Shown: in pieces, positions 43,247-50,378 of the stretch
Layout of the letters: every line of letters starts with the position of its first letter
Numbering within the stretch: position 1 is the first letter of the stretch
Assembly (NCBI GenBank): GCA_036489025.1
Contig: DASXGN010000018.1
Span: forward strand, 61,963 to 125,962
Direction of reading: 5' to 3'
Source: Dryocola sp036489025
Lineage (GTDB): Bacteria; Pseudomonadota; Gammaproteobacteria; Enterobacterales; Enterobacteriaceae
Length of the DNA: 64,000 nt
Program-made: the position numbers and the translations under genes
Notes under the pieces: generated by a model
What the model saw: only the letters and a program-made list of their open reading frames with translations
Databases searched by the model: none
What the model was told of the DNA's origin: nothing

Positions 43247-43621
43247 ATGGCTTTCACCACCCCTCGTATCCTCACCGCGGCAGCATTTTTCGCTGCGATC
43301 GCCGTTTCTCCTGCTGCGTTCGCGCATGCGCATCTTAAACATCAGTACCCGGCGGCGGATGCCGCGGTTACCGCCGCTCCGCAGGCCCTGACGCTGGATT
43401 TCTCCGAAGGCATTGAACCGAATTTCAGCGGCGTGATCGTCACCGGGCCGCAGGAAGCCAAAGTGAAAACGGGGGCGGTTAAGCGTAACGAAAAAGACAG
43501 TAAACAGCTTATCGTTCCGCTTGAAGAGTCGCTCAAGCCGGGTGATTACAGCGTCGACTGGCACGTGGTGTCCGTTGACGGGCACAAAACCAAAGGAAAC
43601 TACCGTTTCTCCGTGAAATAA
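43247..43621 (+). CDS. yobA: CopC-domain periplasmic copper-binding protein YobA
   Basis: Periplasmic copper-binding protein of the CopC family, 124 aa, with a signal peptide ending in AFA just before HAHLKHQYP. The mature N-terminal His and the internal His residues in HVVSVDGHK form the Cu(II) site typical of CopC. It is the first gene of yobA-yebZ-yebY, which in E. coli promotes copper import to the cytoplasm or delivery to periplasmic enzymes. AAGGA lies before the ATG. Confidence 0.94.
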   Translation: MAFTTPRILTAAAFFAAIAVSPAAFAHAHLKHQYPAADAAVTAAPQALTLDFSEGIEPNFSGVIVTGPQEAKVKTGAVKRNEKDSKQLIVPLEESLKPGDYSVDWHVVSVDGHKTKGNYRFSVK

Positions 43622-43627
43622 AACGGG

Positions 43628-44503
43628 ATGCTTTCCGCGCTTTATATTTCGCTGCGGTTCGTCCATTTTGCCGCGCTGATGGTGCTGCTGGGCAGCACTA
43701 TTTGCAGCGTGCTGCTTGCGCCGCAGTCGTTCAAACCCGTTCTCGTTCGGCGGCTTGCAGGCCAGTGGCATACCGCTATCTGGCTTGGGCTGATAAGTGC
43801 GGTTCTGCTGCTGGCTGCTCAGGCCGGTCTGATGGGCGGCGGCTGGGGCGATGCTGTGGATCCGCAGGTCTGGCAGGCGGTGCTCGGCACCCGCTTTGGT
43901 GCCGTCTGGATATGGCAGATTTCCCTCGGCGCGGTAGCGGTCATCGTGTTTCTGCTTAAACCGCGAGCGCTCCAGGGCGTGCTGCTGATCCTCGCCGCCG
44001 CGCAGCTTATTCTGCTGGCGGGGGTTGGGCATGCGGCAATGCGCGAGGGCTTTTTGGGCGGTATCCAGCGCCTGAATCACGCGGTGCATCTGCTCAGCGC
44101 AGGCTGGTGGGCCGGTGGTTTATTGCCCCTGCTAATGTGTATGCGCCTGGCGCGTAAGCCTCGCTGGCGGCCTGCGGCGATCGCCGCAATGATGCGTTTT
44201 TCACGCTACGGCCATCTGGCGGTTGCGGCGGTAATCTTGACCGGCATCGTCAACAGCCTGATGATTCTGGGCTGGTCGTTGCCGCTGGAAAGTCGCTATG
44301 CGCAATTGTTGCTGCTCAAGGTTGCCCTTGTGGCGGTAATGGTGACAATAGCGCTGATTAATCGTTATCTTCTGGTGCCGCGTTTTGCCGATGCGGCGGC
44401 GGTTGCGCAGCAACGTTTTATCCAGCTAACCTGGCTGGAAGTCATTTTGTCGGTGATGGTCCTCCTCGCGGTCAGCACCTTTGCGACCTGGGAACCCTTT
44501 TAG
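43628..44503 (+). CDS. yebZ: CopD family inner-membrane protein YebZ
   Basis: Integral membrane protein of 291 aa with about eight hydrophobic helices, of the CopD copper-resistance/uptake family. Conserved His residues (RFVHFAALMVLLG near the N-terminus, GHAAM and NHAVHLLSAGWWAGGL) are candidates for passing copper received from YobA across the membrane. It starts six bases after the yobA stop, so the two are one operon. Confidence 0.93.
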   Translation: MLSALYISLRFVHFAALMVLLGSTICSVLLAPQSFKPVLVRRLAGQWHTAIWLGLISAVLLLAAQAGLMGGGWGDAVDPQVWQAVLGTRFGAVWIWQISLGAVAVIVFLLKPRALQGVLLILAAAQLILLAGVGHAAMREGFLGGIQRLNHAVHLLSAGWWAGGLLPLLMCMRLARKPRWRPAAIAAMMRFSRYGHLAVAAVILTGIVNSLMILGWSLPLESRYAQLLLLKVALVAVMVTIALINRYLLVPRFADAAAVAQQRFIQLTWLEVILSVMVLLAVSTFATWEPF

Positions 44504-44527
44504 CGGCACATAGCCTGAGAGAGATTG

Positions 44528-44869
44528 ATGAAGAAAAGCATACTGACGCTGTTATTGCTGGCCTGTAGCGGCACGGCCCTGGCGGCACCACAAATTATCA
44601 CCGTCAGCCGTTTCGAAGTGGGCAAAGACAAGTGGGCCTTTAATCGCGAAGAGGTCATGCTGAGCTGCCGGGCGGATCACGCGCTTTTTGCTATCAACCC
44701 AAGCACGCTGATGCAGTACCCGCTGAATGAAGAGGCCGAGCGGCAGGTGAAAAGCGGCAAAACGACCGGCCAGCCTATCTCGGTTATCCAGGTTGACGAT
44801 CCCAATGTACCCGGCCAGAAAATGAGCCTCGCGCCGTTTATCGAGCGCGCCGAGAAGCTGTGTAGCTAA
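44528..44869 (+). CDS. yebY: Periplasmic DUF2511 protein YebY
   Basis: Small exported protein of 113 aa, as in E. coli, with a signal peptide ending in ALA. The third gene of the yobA-yebZ-yebY operon; it is required with its neighbours for copper import in E. coli-like bacteria, but its biochemical activity is undefined. Two Cys residues remain in the mature protein (LSCRADH and EKLCS) and could form a disulfide. The ATG at 44528 is used; a TTG one codon earlier is unlikely. Confidence 0.92.
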   Translation: MKKSILTLLLLACSGTALAAPQIITVSRFEVGKDKWAFNREEVMLSCRADHALFAINPSTLMQYPLNEEAERQVKSGKTTGQPISVIQVDDPNVPGQKMSLAPFIERAEKLCS

Positions 44870-44897
44870 ACCAGCGGACGCTTCGCCTTCCCCATAA

Positions 44898-44936
44898 AAA
44901 AACAGCAATATCCGTTTCCCGGTTATTGCTGTTTTT
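44898..44936. terminator. Terminator after yebY
   Basis: AAAAACAGCAATA (44898-44910) and its exact complement TATTGCTGTTTTT (44924-44936) around a 13-base loop: a 13-bp stem with A- and T-tracts, usable on both strands. Confidence 0.85.
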
Positions 44937-45011
44937 ATTGTAATAATCACCTGCGGCAAGGTTTTTTTCTGAACACTTTTGTGACGGACTGGAAAACCTG
45001 CGTCGGTAATC

Positions 45012-45017
45012 TATTCT
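45012..45017 (+). promoter_or_regulatory. Sigma-S type -10 element of SdsR
   Basis: CTATTCTTAA around 45011-45020 resembles the extended -10 (CTATACT) used by sigma-S, with no good -35, seven bases before the inferred SdsR start at 45024. In E. coli SdsR depends on sigma-S. Confidence 0.65.
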
Positions 45018-45023
45018 TAAGGG

Positions 45024-45126
45024 GCAGGGCGACTTAGCCCGCATTAATGCCAACTTTTAGCGCACGGCTCTCTCCCAAGAGCCATTTCCCTGGACCGAAT
45101 ATAGGAATCGTATTCGGTCTTTTTTT
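45024..45126 (+). ncRNA. sdsR: SdsR (RyeB) small RNA
   Basis: About 103 bases, nearly identical to the E. coli sRNA as I recall it, including CATTAATGCCAACTTTTAGC, CACGGCTCTCTCCCAAGAGC and the terminator GACCGAATA / TATTCGGTC with seven T residues (45093-45126). SdsR is a sigma-S dependent, Hfq-binding sRNA of stationary phase that represses mutS, tolC and ompD-type targets in enteric bacteria. In E. coli it lies between yebY and pphA and is overlapped antisense by SraC (RyeA); here yebY is adjacent, but pphA is displaced by two inserted genes. Confidence 0.93.
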
Positions 45127-45416
45127 ATCTGCAACATGGCGGTTTCGCACTTTCCCTGTTTCCCACCGCAGACGGCTTTTTCATCATATCGCCGGCGATC
45201 GCGATGTCCAGCATATTTTTAACATCCTGGCTACTTTTTCAAGCCGTTTAGCTATAGCCAATAGTTTTCCTGTCATGCTGAGTTATTAATGCACCTTCCT
45301 AAAAATGACGGCGGGTACATTCATTAGCATCCTTACTAATCAGCCAGTACAATCTCGCTCCTGCTAAACCTGCGCCTGGCGCCGGTAAAAAATAATAAAC
45401 CTGCAAAGACGAATTT
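45127..45416. other. Gene-free region between SdsR and the SulP gene
   Basis: About 290 bases without a recognised gene, terminator or operator. In E. coli the promoter of the antisense RNA SraC lies on this side of SdsR, on the opposite strand; I could not identify it here. An 80-codon open frame from 45047 overlaps SdsR and is not considered real. Confidence 0.5.
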
Positions 45417-46907
45417 ATGACCACAACTCAAACCCAGACGCACGCGCGAGAAAACTCTCTGGCTCACGTGCTGCGTACGCCGCGCCTGTTCATGCGTGAA
45501 TCTCTCGCCGGGGTGATTACCGCGCTGGCGCTTATTCCTGAAGTTATTTCTTTCTCCGTTATTGCCGGGGTCGATCCCAAAGTGAGCCTTGTCGCCTCTA
45601 TTGTGCTTTGCCTGGCGATGTCGGTGCTCGGCGGACGGCCCGCGATGGTGACCGCAGCAGCGGGCTCCGTAGCGCTGGTTATCGGCCCGATGGTGCATCA
45701 GCACGGCGTGGGCTACATTCTTCCGGCGGTAATCCTGGCGGGACTTATTCAGATTTTATTCGGCGTGACCGGCCTGTCGAGAATGATGCGCTACATTCCG
45801 CTGTCGGTGATGACCGGGTTTGTTAACGCGCTGGGGATTCTGATTTTCTTCGCCCAGGTGCCGCATATCTGGGGGCATAGTCCGCTGGTGTGGGGGCTGT
45901 TCGCCGTGACGCTCGCCGTCGTTCTTTTCCTGCCGCGCTTTGTGAAATCGGTGCCGTCGCCGCTGGTGGCTATTGTTCTGATTACCGCCGCCTGCGTGGG
46001 GATGGGGTATGCCGTTCCCACCGTCGGGGACACCGGGCCGATGCAGGCAGGCATGCCGGGGTTGACGGAGCTGCTGGTGCCGCTTAACGCACAGACGCTG
46101 CGCATTATCTGGCCGTGCGCGCTGAGCATCGCTTTTGTCGGGCTGATGGAGTCGCTGCTGACAGCGAAGCTGGTGGATGAGCTGACGGATACGCCGTCCA
46201 GCAAGCGTCGTGAATGCTGGGGTCTGGGCCTGTCTAACATATTTGCAGGTTTCTACGGCGGGATTGCGGGCTGCGCTATGATCGGACAAACCATCGTAAA
46301 CGTTGAATTAGGCAAAGGCCGCACGCGGCTGTCAACGTTGGCTGCCGGGCTGGTGCTGCTGCTGCTGGTCACCGCGCTGAGCGATATGATGGCGAAAATT
46401 CCGATGGTGGTGCTGGCGGCCATCATGACGATCGTGGCGGTGAAAACGCTCAACTGGCACAGCGTCAGCCCTGCCACGCTGAAGCGTATGCCGATTCCCG
46501 AAACGCTGGTGATGATAGTCACCGTGGCGACGACGGTATATACCGGCAATCTGGCTATTGGCGTACTGTGCGGCGTGATTTTCGCGATGATGCTGTTTGC
46601 CCGCCGTATTGCCCACGTGGTCGATGCCCGGCGGGAGCTGGCGCAGGACGCCAATTCCGTGCGCTACACGGTTACCGGGCCGCTTTTTTTTGCCAGCAGT
46701 AACGACCTGTTCGAGCATTTCCACTATGCGGACGATCCCTCGCAGGTGACTATCGATCTTTCCCAGGCGCAAATCTGGGATGCTTCCACGGTCGCCGTGC
46801 TGGACGCCATCGAAACCCGCTATCAGCGTTATGACGCGCAGGTCACCATCGTCGGGCTAGATTTTCGCAGCGCAGATTTTCACGAGCGCCTAAGCGGTAA
46901 GCTGTAA
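45417..46907 (+). CDS. SulP family anion transporter with STAS domain
   Basis: Inner-membrane transporter of the SLC26/SulP family, 496 aa. About residues 25-400 form many hydrophobic helices with the family-typical LAGVITALALIPEVISFSVIAGV (in part) and GGRPAMVTAAAGS near the N-terminus; the C-terminal about 90 residues form a STAS domain (VTIDLSQAQIWDASTVAVLDA). The substrate may be sulfate, bicarbonate or a dicarboxylate; sequence does not decide. No carbonic anhydrase or sulfate gene is adjacent. E. coli has no gene at this position. The ribosome site is weak. Confidence 0.85.
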   Translation: MTTTQTQTHARENSLAHVLRTPRLFMRESLAGVITALALIPEVISFSVIAGVDPKVSLVASIVLCLAMSVLGGRPAMVTAAAGSVALVIGPMVHQHGVGYILPAVILAGLIQILFGVTGLSRMMRYIPLSVMTGFVNALGILIFFAQVPHIWGHSPLVWGLFAVTLAVVLFLPRFVKSVPSPLVAIVLITAACVGMGYAVPTVGDTGPMQAGMPGLTELLVPLNAQTLRIIWPCALSIAFVGLMESLLTAKLVDELTDTPSSKRRECWGLGLSNIFAGFYGGIAGCAMIGQTIVNVELGKGRTRLSTLAAGLVLLLLVTALSDMMAKIPMVVLAAIMTIVAVKTLNWHSVSPATLKRMPIPETLVMIVTVATTVYTGNLAIGVLCGVIFAMMLFARRIAHVVDARRELAQDANSVRYTVTGPLFFASSNDLFEHFHYADDPSQVTIDLSQAQIWDASTVAVLDAIETRYQRYDAQVTIVGLDFRSADFHERLSGKL

Positions 46908-46979
46908 TCCACTTTGCCAGCCCGGCGTTATGGGCCATTATTTACGCCAGCATGATTCATAACGATAAAAGGGGAAACG

Positions 46980-47510
46980 ATGATGACTGAAGCACCGCGG
47001 CTGGAAACTGAACGCCTGGTATTGCGCCATTTTACGCTGGATGATTTCGACGCTTTGGCGGCCTGCTGGGCCGATCCGGAGATGGTCAAGTTTATCGGCG
47101 GAGGGCTGCCGCAAAGCGCCGAAATGAGCTGGGGCCGTCTGCTGCGCTATATCGGTCACTGGCAGGCGCTTAGCTATGGCTACTGGGCGGTATTTGAAAA
47201 AGAGACTGAACGCTACGTCGGCTCGTTTGGCTTCCAGGACGCGCATCGCGATCTGACTCCGGAGCTTGAATATCCCGAGGCGGGCTGGTCGCTAATTCCT
47301 GCCGTTCACGGTAAGGGCTACGCCAAAGAAGCCGTGGCCGCCATCATGCGGTGGGCCGACGGCGCGTTTCCCGGGCCGGTTTGCTGCATTATTGACGAAG
47401 ATAACCAGCGTTCCATCCATCTGGCCGAAAGCGTTGGCTTCCGCTTCCAGCACTATGTCACCTATCACGGCAAGCAGGTGCGGATGCTGGTCCGCCCGCG
47501 GCAGGCTTAA
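46980..47510 (+). CDS. GNAT family N-acetyltransferase, RimJ/RimL-like
   Basis: Cytoplasmic acetyltransferase of 176 aa, resembling the RimJ/RimL group that acetylates N-terminal amines of proteins or small amines. The opening LETERLVLRHFTLDDFDALAACW is typical in part; the acetyl-CoA loop reads GKGYAKEAVAAIM (about 117-129), and the C-terminal DEDNQRSIHLAESVGF is family-standard. The substrate is unknown. GGGGAAACG precedes a double ATG. It lies between the SulP gene and pphA, all on the same strand. Confidence 0.85.
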   Translation: MMTEAPRLETERLVLRHFTLDDFDALAACWADPEMVKFIGGGLPQSAEMSWGRLLRYIGHWQALSYGYWAVFEKETERYVGSFGFQDAHRDLTPELEYPEAGWSLIPAVHGKGYAKEAVAAIMRWADGAFPGPVCCIIDEDNQRSIHLAESVGFRFQHYVTYHGKQVRMLVRPRQA

Positions 47511-47564
47511 GCACGGTTCCTCTGACCTATACTACAAAGAGGATTTCAGGTCGGAGGAGCGGGT

Positions 47565-48209
47565 ATGTATCAGCATCTCGAAGGGGGCAACTGGCGGCAT
47601 ATTTATATTGTCGGCGATCTGCACGGCTGCCTGTCAAAAATGGTCGCCCGGCTTAAAGCCCTGCATTTCGATCCCTGGCAGGACCTGGTGATTTCCGTCG
47701 GGGACGTTATCGATCGCGGGCCGGATAGCCCCGGCTGCCTCGCGCTGCTGGATAAACGTTGGTTCAAAGCCGTGCGCGGCAATCACGAAGAGATGGCGAT
47801 AGCCGCCCTTGCGGAGGGAGACCGAATGATGTGGTCAATGAACGGCGGTGACTGGTTCCGCAGCCTCGCGGAGGATCGCCGGCGCGAGGTGCGTGAAGCG
47901 TTACTAAACTGCCGGGCGCTGCCGCTGATTATCGAGCTTCGTACGCACGACCAAACTCTGGTTATCGCCCACGCCGACTATCCCTCAAACCAGTACCAAT
48001 GGAATAAGCCGGTGGACGAGAATCGTCTGGTCTGGAGCCGGGAGCGATTGAACAGAAATATGCTGGGGAAAGGGGAAGAGATTAGCGGTGCGAGTCAGTT
48101 TTACTTCGGCCACACGCCGCTTAATGAGGCCGCGCACTATTACAATCAAAACTACATCGATACCGGCGCGGTGTTCGGCAACAGGCTGACGATGGTGCAG
48201 GTGCAGTGA
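47565..48209 (+). CDS. pphA: Serine/threonine protein phosphatase PphA
   Basis: PPP-family metallophosphatase of 214 aa, as in E. coli PrpA/PphA, linked there to heat-shock and misfolded-protein signalling. The three metal-binding motifs are clear: GDLHG (residue 17), GDVIDRG (about 46-52) and GNHEEM (about 73). A later HAD and GHTP complete the site. A GGAGGAGCGGGT ribosome region lies upstream. In E. coli it neighbours SdsR; here the SulP and GNAT genes intervene. Confidence 0.94.
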   Translation: MYQHLEGGNWRHIYIVGDLHGCLSKMVARLKALHFDPWQDLVISVGDVIDRGPDSPGCLALLDKRWFKAVRGNHEEMAIAALAEGDRMMWSMNGGDWFRSLAEDRRREVREALLNCRALPLIIELRTHDQTLVIAHADYPSNQYQWNKPVDENRLVWSRERLNRNMLGKGEEISGASQFYFGHTPLNEAAHYYNQNYIDTGAVFGNRLTMVQVQ

Positions 48210-48212
48210 TCG

Positions 48213-48404
48213 TTACAGATCGCTGTATTCGTGCGCCGGACGCCAGAATCCGTCGATAAAATCCTCAACCGGGTAGCAGCCGCCGTGGCGCATCCTTTGA
48301 TCGTCCATGGCAAACAGGCACTGCTGTTCGGTGTTAAATACGTCCACCACGATATCGTCGCAGCCACCGTCCAGGTAACAAACAAATAAAACCAACGCAA
48401 ACAT
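48213..48404 (-). CDS. yebW: Small protein YebW
   Basis: Protein of 63 aa, identical in length to E. coli YebW and clearly related (MFALVLFVCYLDGGCDD, EDFIDGFWRPAHEY). A hydrophobic N-terminus could be a signal or membrane segment, and there are four cysteines. The function is unknown. It converges with pphA. Confidence 0.9.
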   Translation of the reverse strand: MFALVLFVCYLDGGCDDIVVDVFNTEQQCLFAMDDQRMRHGGCYPVEDFIDGFWRPAHEYSDL

Positions 48405-48510
48405 TAGCGCCTCTGAACCGCTCCGTTTAGCTTAATTGTAGGGGATATGGCGGGAAGAGGGGAAAACGGCGGGAATAAATAACCCGTCTGACGGACGGGT
48501 TCATATTGAA

Positions 48511-48750
48511 TCACGCAAGTCGCATGACCCAGGCATCAGATTGTTGATCGTAATGTTGGCGATAAAGTACGGAGTGTTCGCCGTCCAGCACGGCGGGAAT
48601 ACTGGTTTCGTCGTCCCAGGCATCAAGCTGCATGCACAGGTCTGGATCGGATTTGCAGGGGATCTTTAACGTTCGATCGCCCTGCTGCTCGCCGGTTAAT
48701 TCGGCATCGTCGATTTCGAAGTTGCCTATTCGCACGTTGGTTTTCGTCAT
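48511..48750 (-). CDS. yebV: Small protein YebV
   Basis: Protein of 79 aa (E. coli 78) with conserved central sequence LKIPCKSDPDLCMQLDAWDDE in part and the end QQSDAWVMRLA. The function is unknown. The ATG at 48750 (MTKTNVRIGNFE) has GGAGAGCG upstream; the open frame extends 17 codons further without similarity. Confidence 0.9.
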   Translation of the reverse strand: MTKTNVRIGNFEIDDAELTGEQQGDRTLKIPCKSDPDLCMQLDAWDDETSIPAVLDGEHSVLYRQHYDQQSDAWVMRLA

Positions 48751-48862
48751 CTCGCTCTCCTTTGGTCCACTTAATGTGGTATGACCAGTGCAGTCACCCA
48801 ATCTTGAGCCTAGTCAATGGTGCAAAAAGTGCCAAATAAAAAACGATTATTTTTGCGGCGAA

Positions 48863-50305
48863 TTAACGGCTGCCCGCGAACAGTTTCCCATCGCGGACCA
48901 GCTCGCGCGGATAGCTGTTTTTCAGGCGTGAGCCAATTTTACGTGCCAGCCCAAGCGGTTGTCCCTGGTAGGTCACGACCACATCGTCGCTTTGCGGCGT
49001 CGCTTCCGGGTAAATATCGCGCCCGTGATACCACTCTTCCGCTTCATGCTCGGTTAACGCGAAGCCCAGCGGTGTTTCACCGTCGATCAGCGCAATCACC
49101 GCTTCGTGCTGCCAGCGGTAGCCCTTGTTGTACTGCTCGGCGAGGCGCAGGCCAATCCTCGAGAAGCGCACTTTGCCGATCAGCGCCACGATTTCCTCAG
49201 GAAACAGCCAGATTTCTTTATCACGCTGCCACAGTTTGAGCTCTTTGCCCCAGCTAATCCCGGCTTTAGCCGCCGAGCTAACGACGTCTGCGGCCTGGCG
49301 GCCGTGCAGCGGCGCAAAGGGGAATTTCCCGACTTTGTAGCCCGGCGCAGGAAGCTGTTTGATTGACGCGGTCTTCCGCAGGCGCGCCACGAAGAAGCCT
49401 TCGCAGTCGTAAATCTGCGGGAAAACGTGCAGAAAACCTTCCGGAGTGATGGCTCGTTCAGCTTCGGGGAACAGATCGTTTAGCGGTTCGACTTCCACCG
49501 CGTCGGGCCATTCATCCAGCAGCCACCGGCAAATCTGCTGGTTTTCTTCCCGGTTCAGCGTGCAGGTGGAGTAAATCAGCGTGCCGCCGGGGCGCAGGGC
49601 GTGAAACGCGCTGGCCATCAGCTCGCGCTGGGTGTCGGCAATACTGGCCGTGCTTTCAGGCGTCCAGTTGCGGAGCGCGTCCGGATCTTTGCGCACGACG
49701 CCTTCGCCGGAGCAGGGGGCGTCGAGCAAAATCGCGTCGAAGCATTCCGGCAGGGCTGCGCCAAATACGCGGCCATCAAAATGGGTCAGCGCGACGTTGC
49801 TGATGCCGCAGCGGCTGATATTGGCGTGGAGAACTTTCACCCGGCTGGCGGAATACTCATTGGCGAGGATTGCGCCATGATTGCCCATACGAGCGGCAAT
49901 CTGCGTGGTTTTGGAACCCGGCGCGGCGGCGACATCCATAATTCGCTGCGGCTCGCGCCCGTCGGCGAACAGGGCCGCCACGGGCAGCATCGAGCTGGCT
50001 TCCTGAATGTAGAACATGCCGCTCAGGTGCTCGGCGGTACTGCCCAGCGGCAGGCTTTCTTCGTCTTCTCGCTCAATCCAGAAACCTTCCGCGCACCACG
50101 GGACAGGCGTGAGCTGCCAGTCGTAGGGAGCAACCAGCGCCAGAAAATCGGCAACCGAGACTTTTAGCGTGTTGACGCGCAGGCTGCGGCGCAGCGGCCG
50201 CTGGCAATAGTCGATAAAGCTGTCTAACGATTGCCCGGCCGGCAGGGCTTCACGCATAACGTCGAGGAAGGCTTGCGGGAGGTAAGCGGAGTGAGTTTGA
50301 GCCAC
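48863..50305 (-). CDS. rsmF: 16S rRNA m5C1407 methyltransferase RsmF
   Basis: SAM-dependent methyltransferase modifying C1407 of 16S rRNA in the 30S subunit. The product is 480 aa (E. coli 479). The N-terminal catalytic domain has the SAM motif MDVAAAPGSKTTQIAARM and the two cysteines of m5C enzymes in DAPCSGEG and YSTCTL; the C-terminal part is a PUA-like RNA-binding domain. The start is set at GTG 50305 (VAQTHSAYLPQAFL), matching the position of the E. coli ATG; a longer open frame upstream shows no similarity. Confidence 0.95.
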   Translation of the reverse strand: MAQTHSAYLPQAFLDVMREALPAGQSLDSFIDYCQRPLRRSLRVNTLKVSVADFLALVAPYDWQLTPVPWCAEGFWIEREDEESLPLGSTAEHLSGMFYIQEASSMLPVAALFADGREPQRIMDVAAAPGSKTTQIAARMGNHGAILANEYSASRVKVLHANISRCGISNVALTHFDGRVFGAALPECFDAILLDAPCSGEGVVRKDPDALRNWTPESTASIADTQRELMASAFHALRPGGTLIYSTCTLNREENQQICRWLLDEWPDAVEVEPLNDLFPEAERAITPEGFLHVFPQIYDCEGFFVARLRKTASIKQLPAPGYKVGKFPFAPLHGRQAADVVSSAAKAGISWGKELKLWQRDKEIWLFPEEIVALIGKVRFSRIGLRLAEQYNKGYRWQHEAVIALIDGETPLGFALTEHEAEEWYHGRDIYPEATPQSDDVVVTYQGQPLGLARKIGSRLKNSYPRELVRDGKLFAGSR

Positions 50306-50378
50306 TGGGATGTTCCACAGAAAAATGAGGCGCGCAGTGTAGCATAACCGCCCCGGCGAGGCACCGGGGCGGGAAGGG

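Noticed and set aside
45047..45289. 80-codon open frame overlapping SdsR
   Set aside because: It begins within the sRNA; SdsR identity is strong and the translation has no known counterpart.
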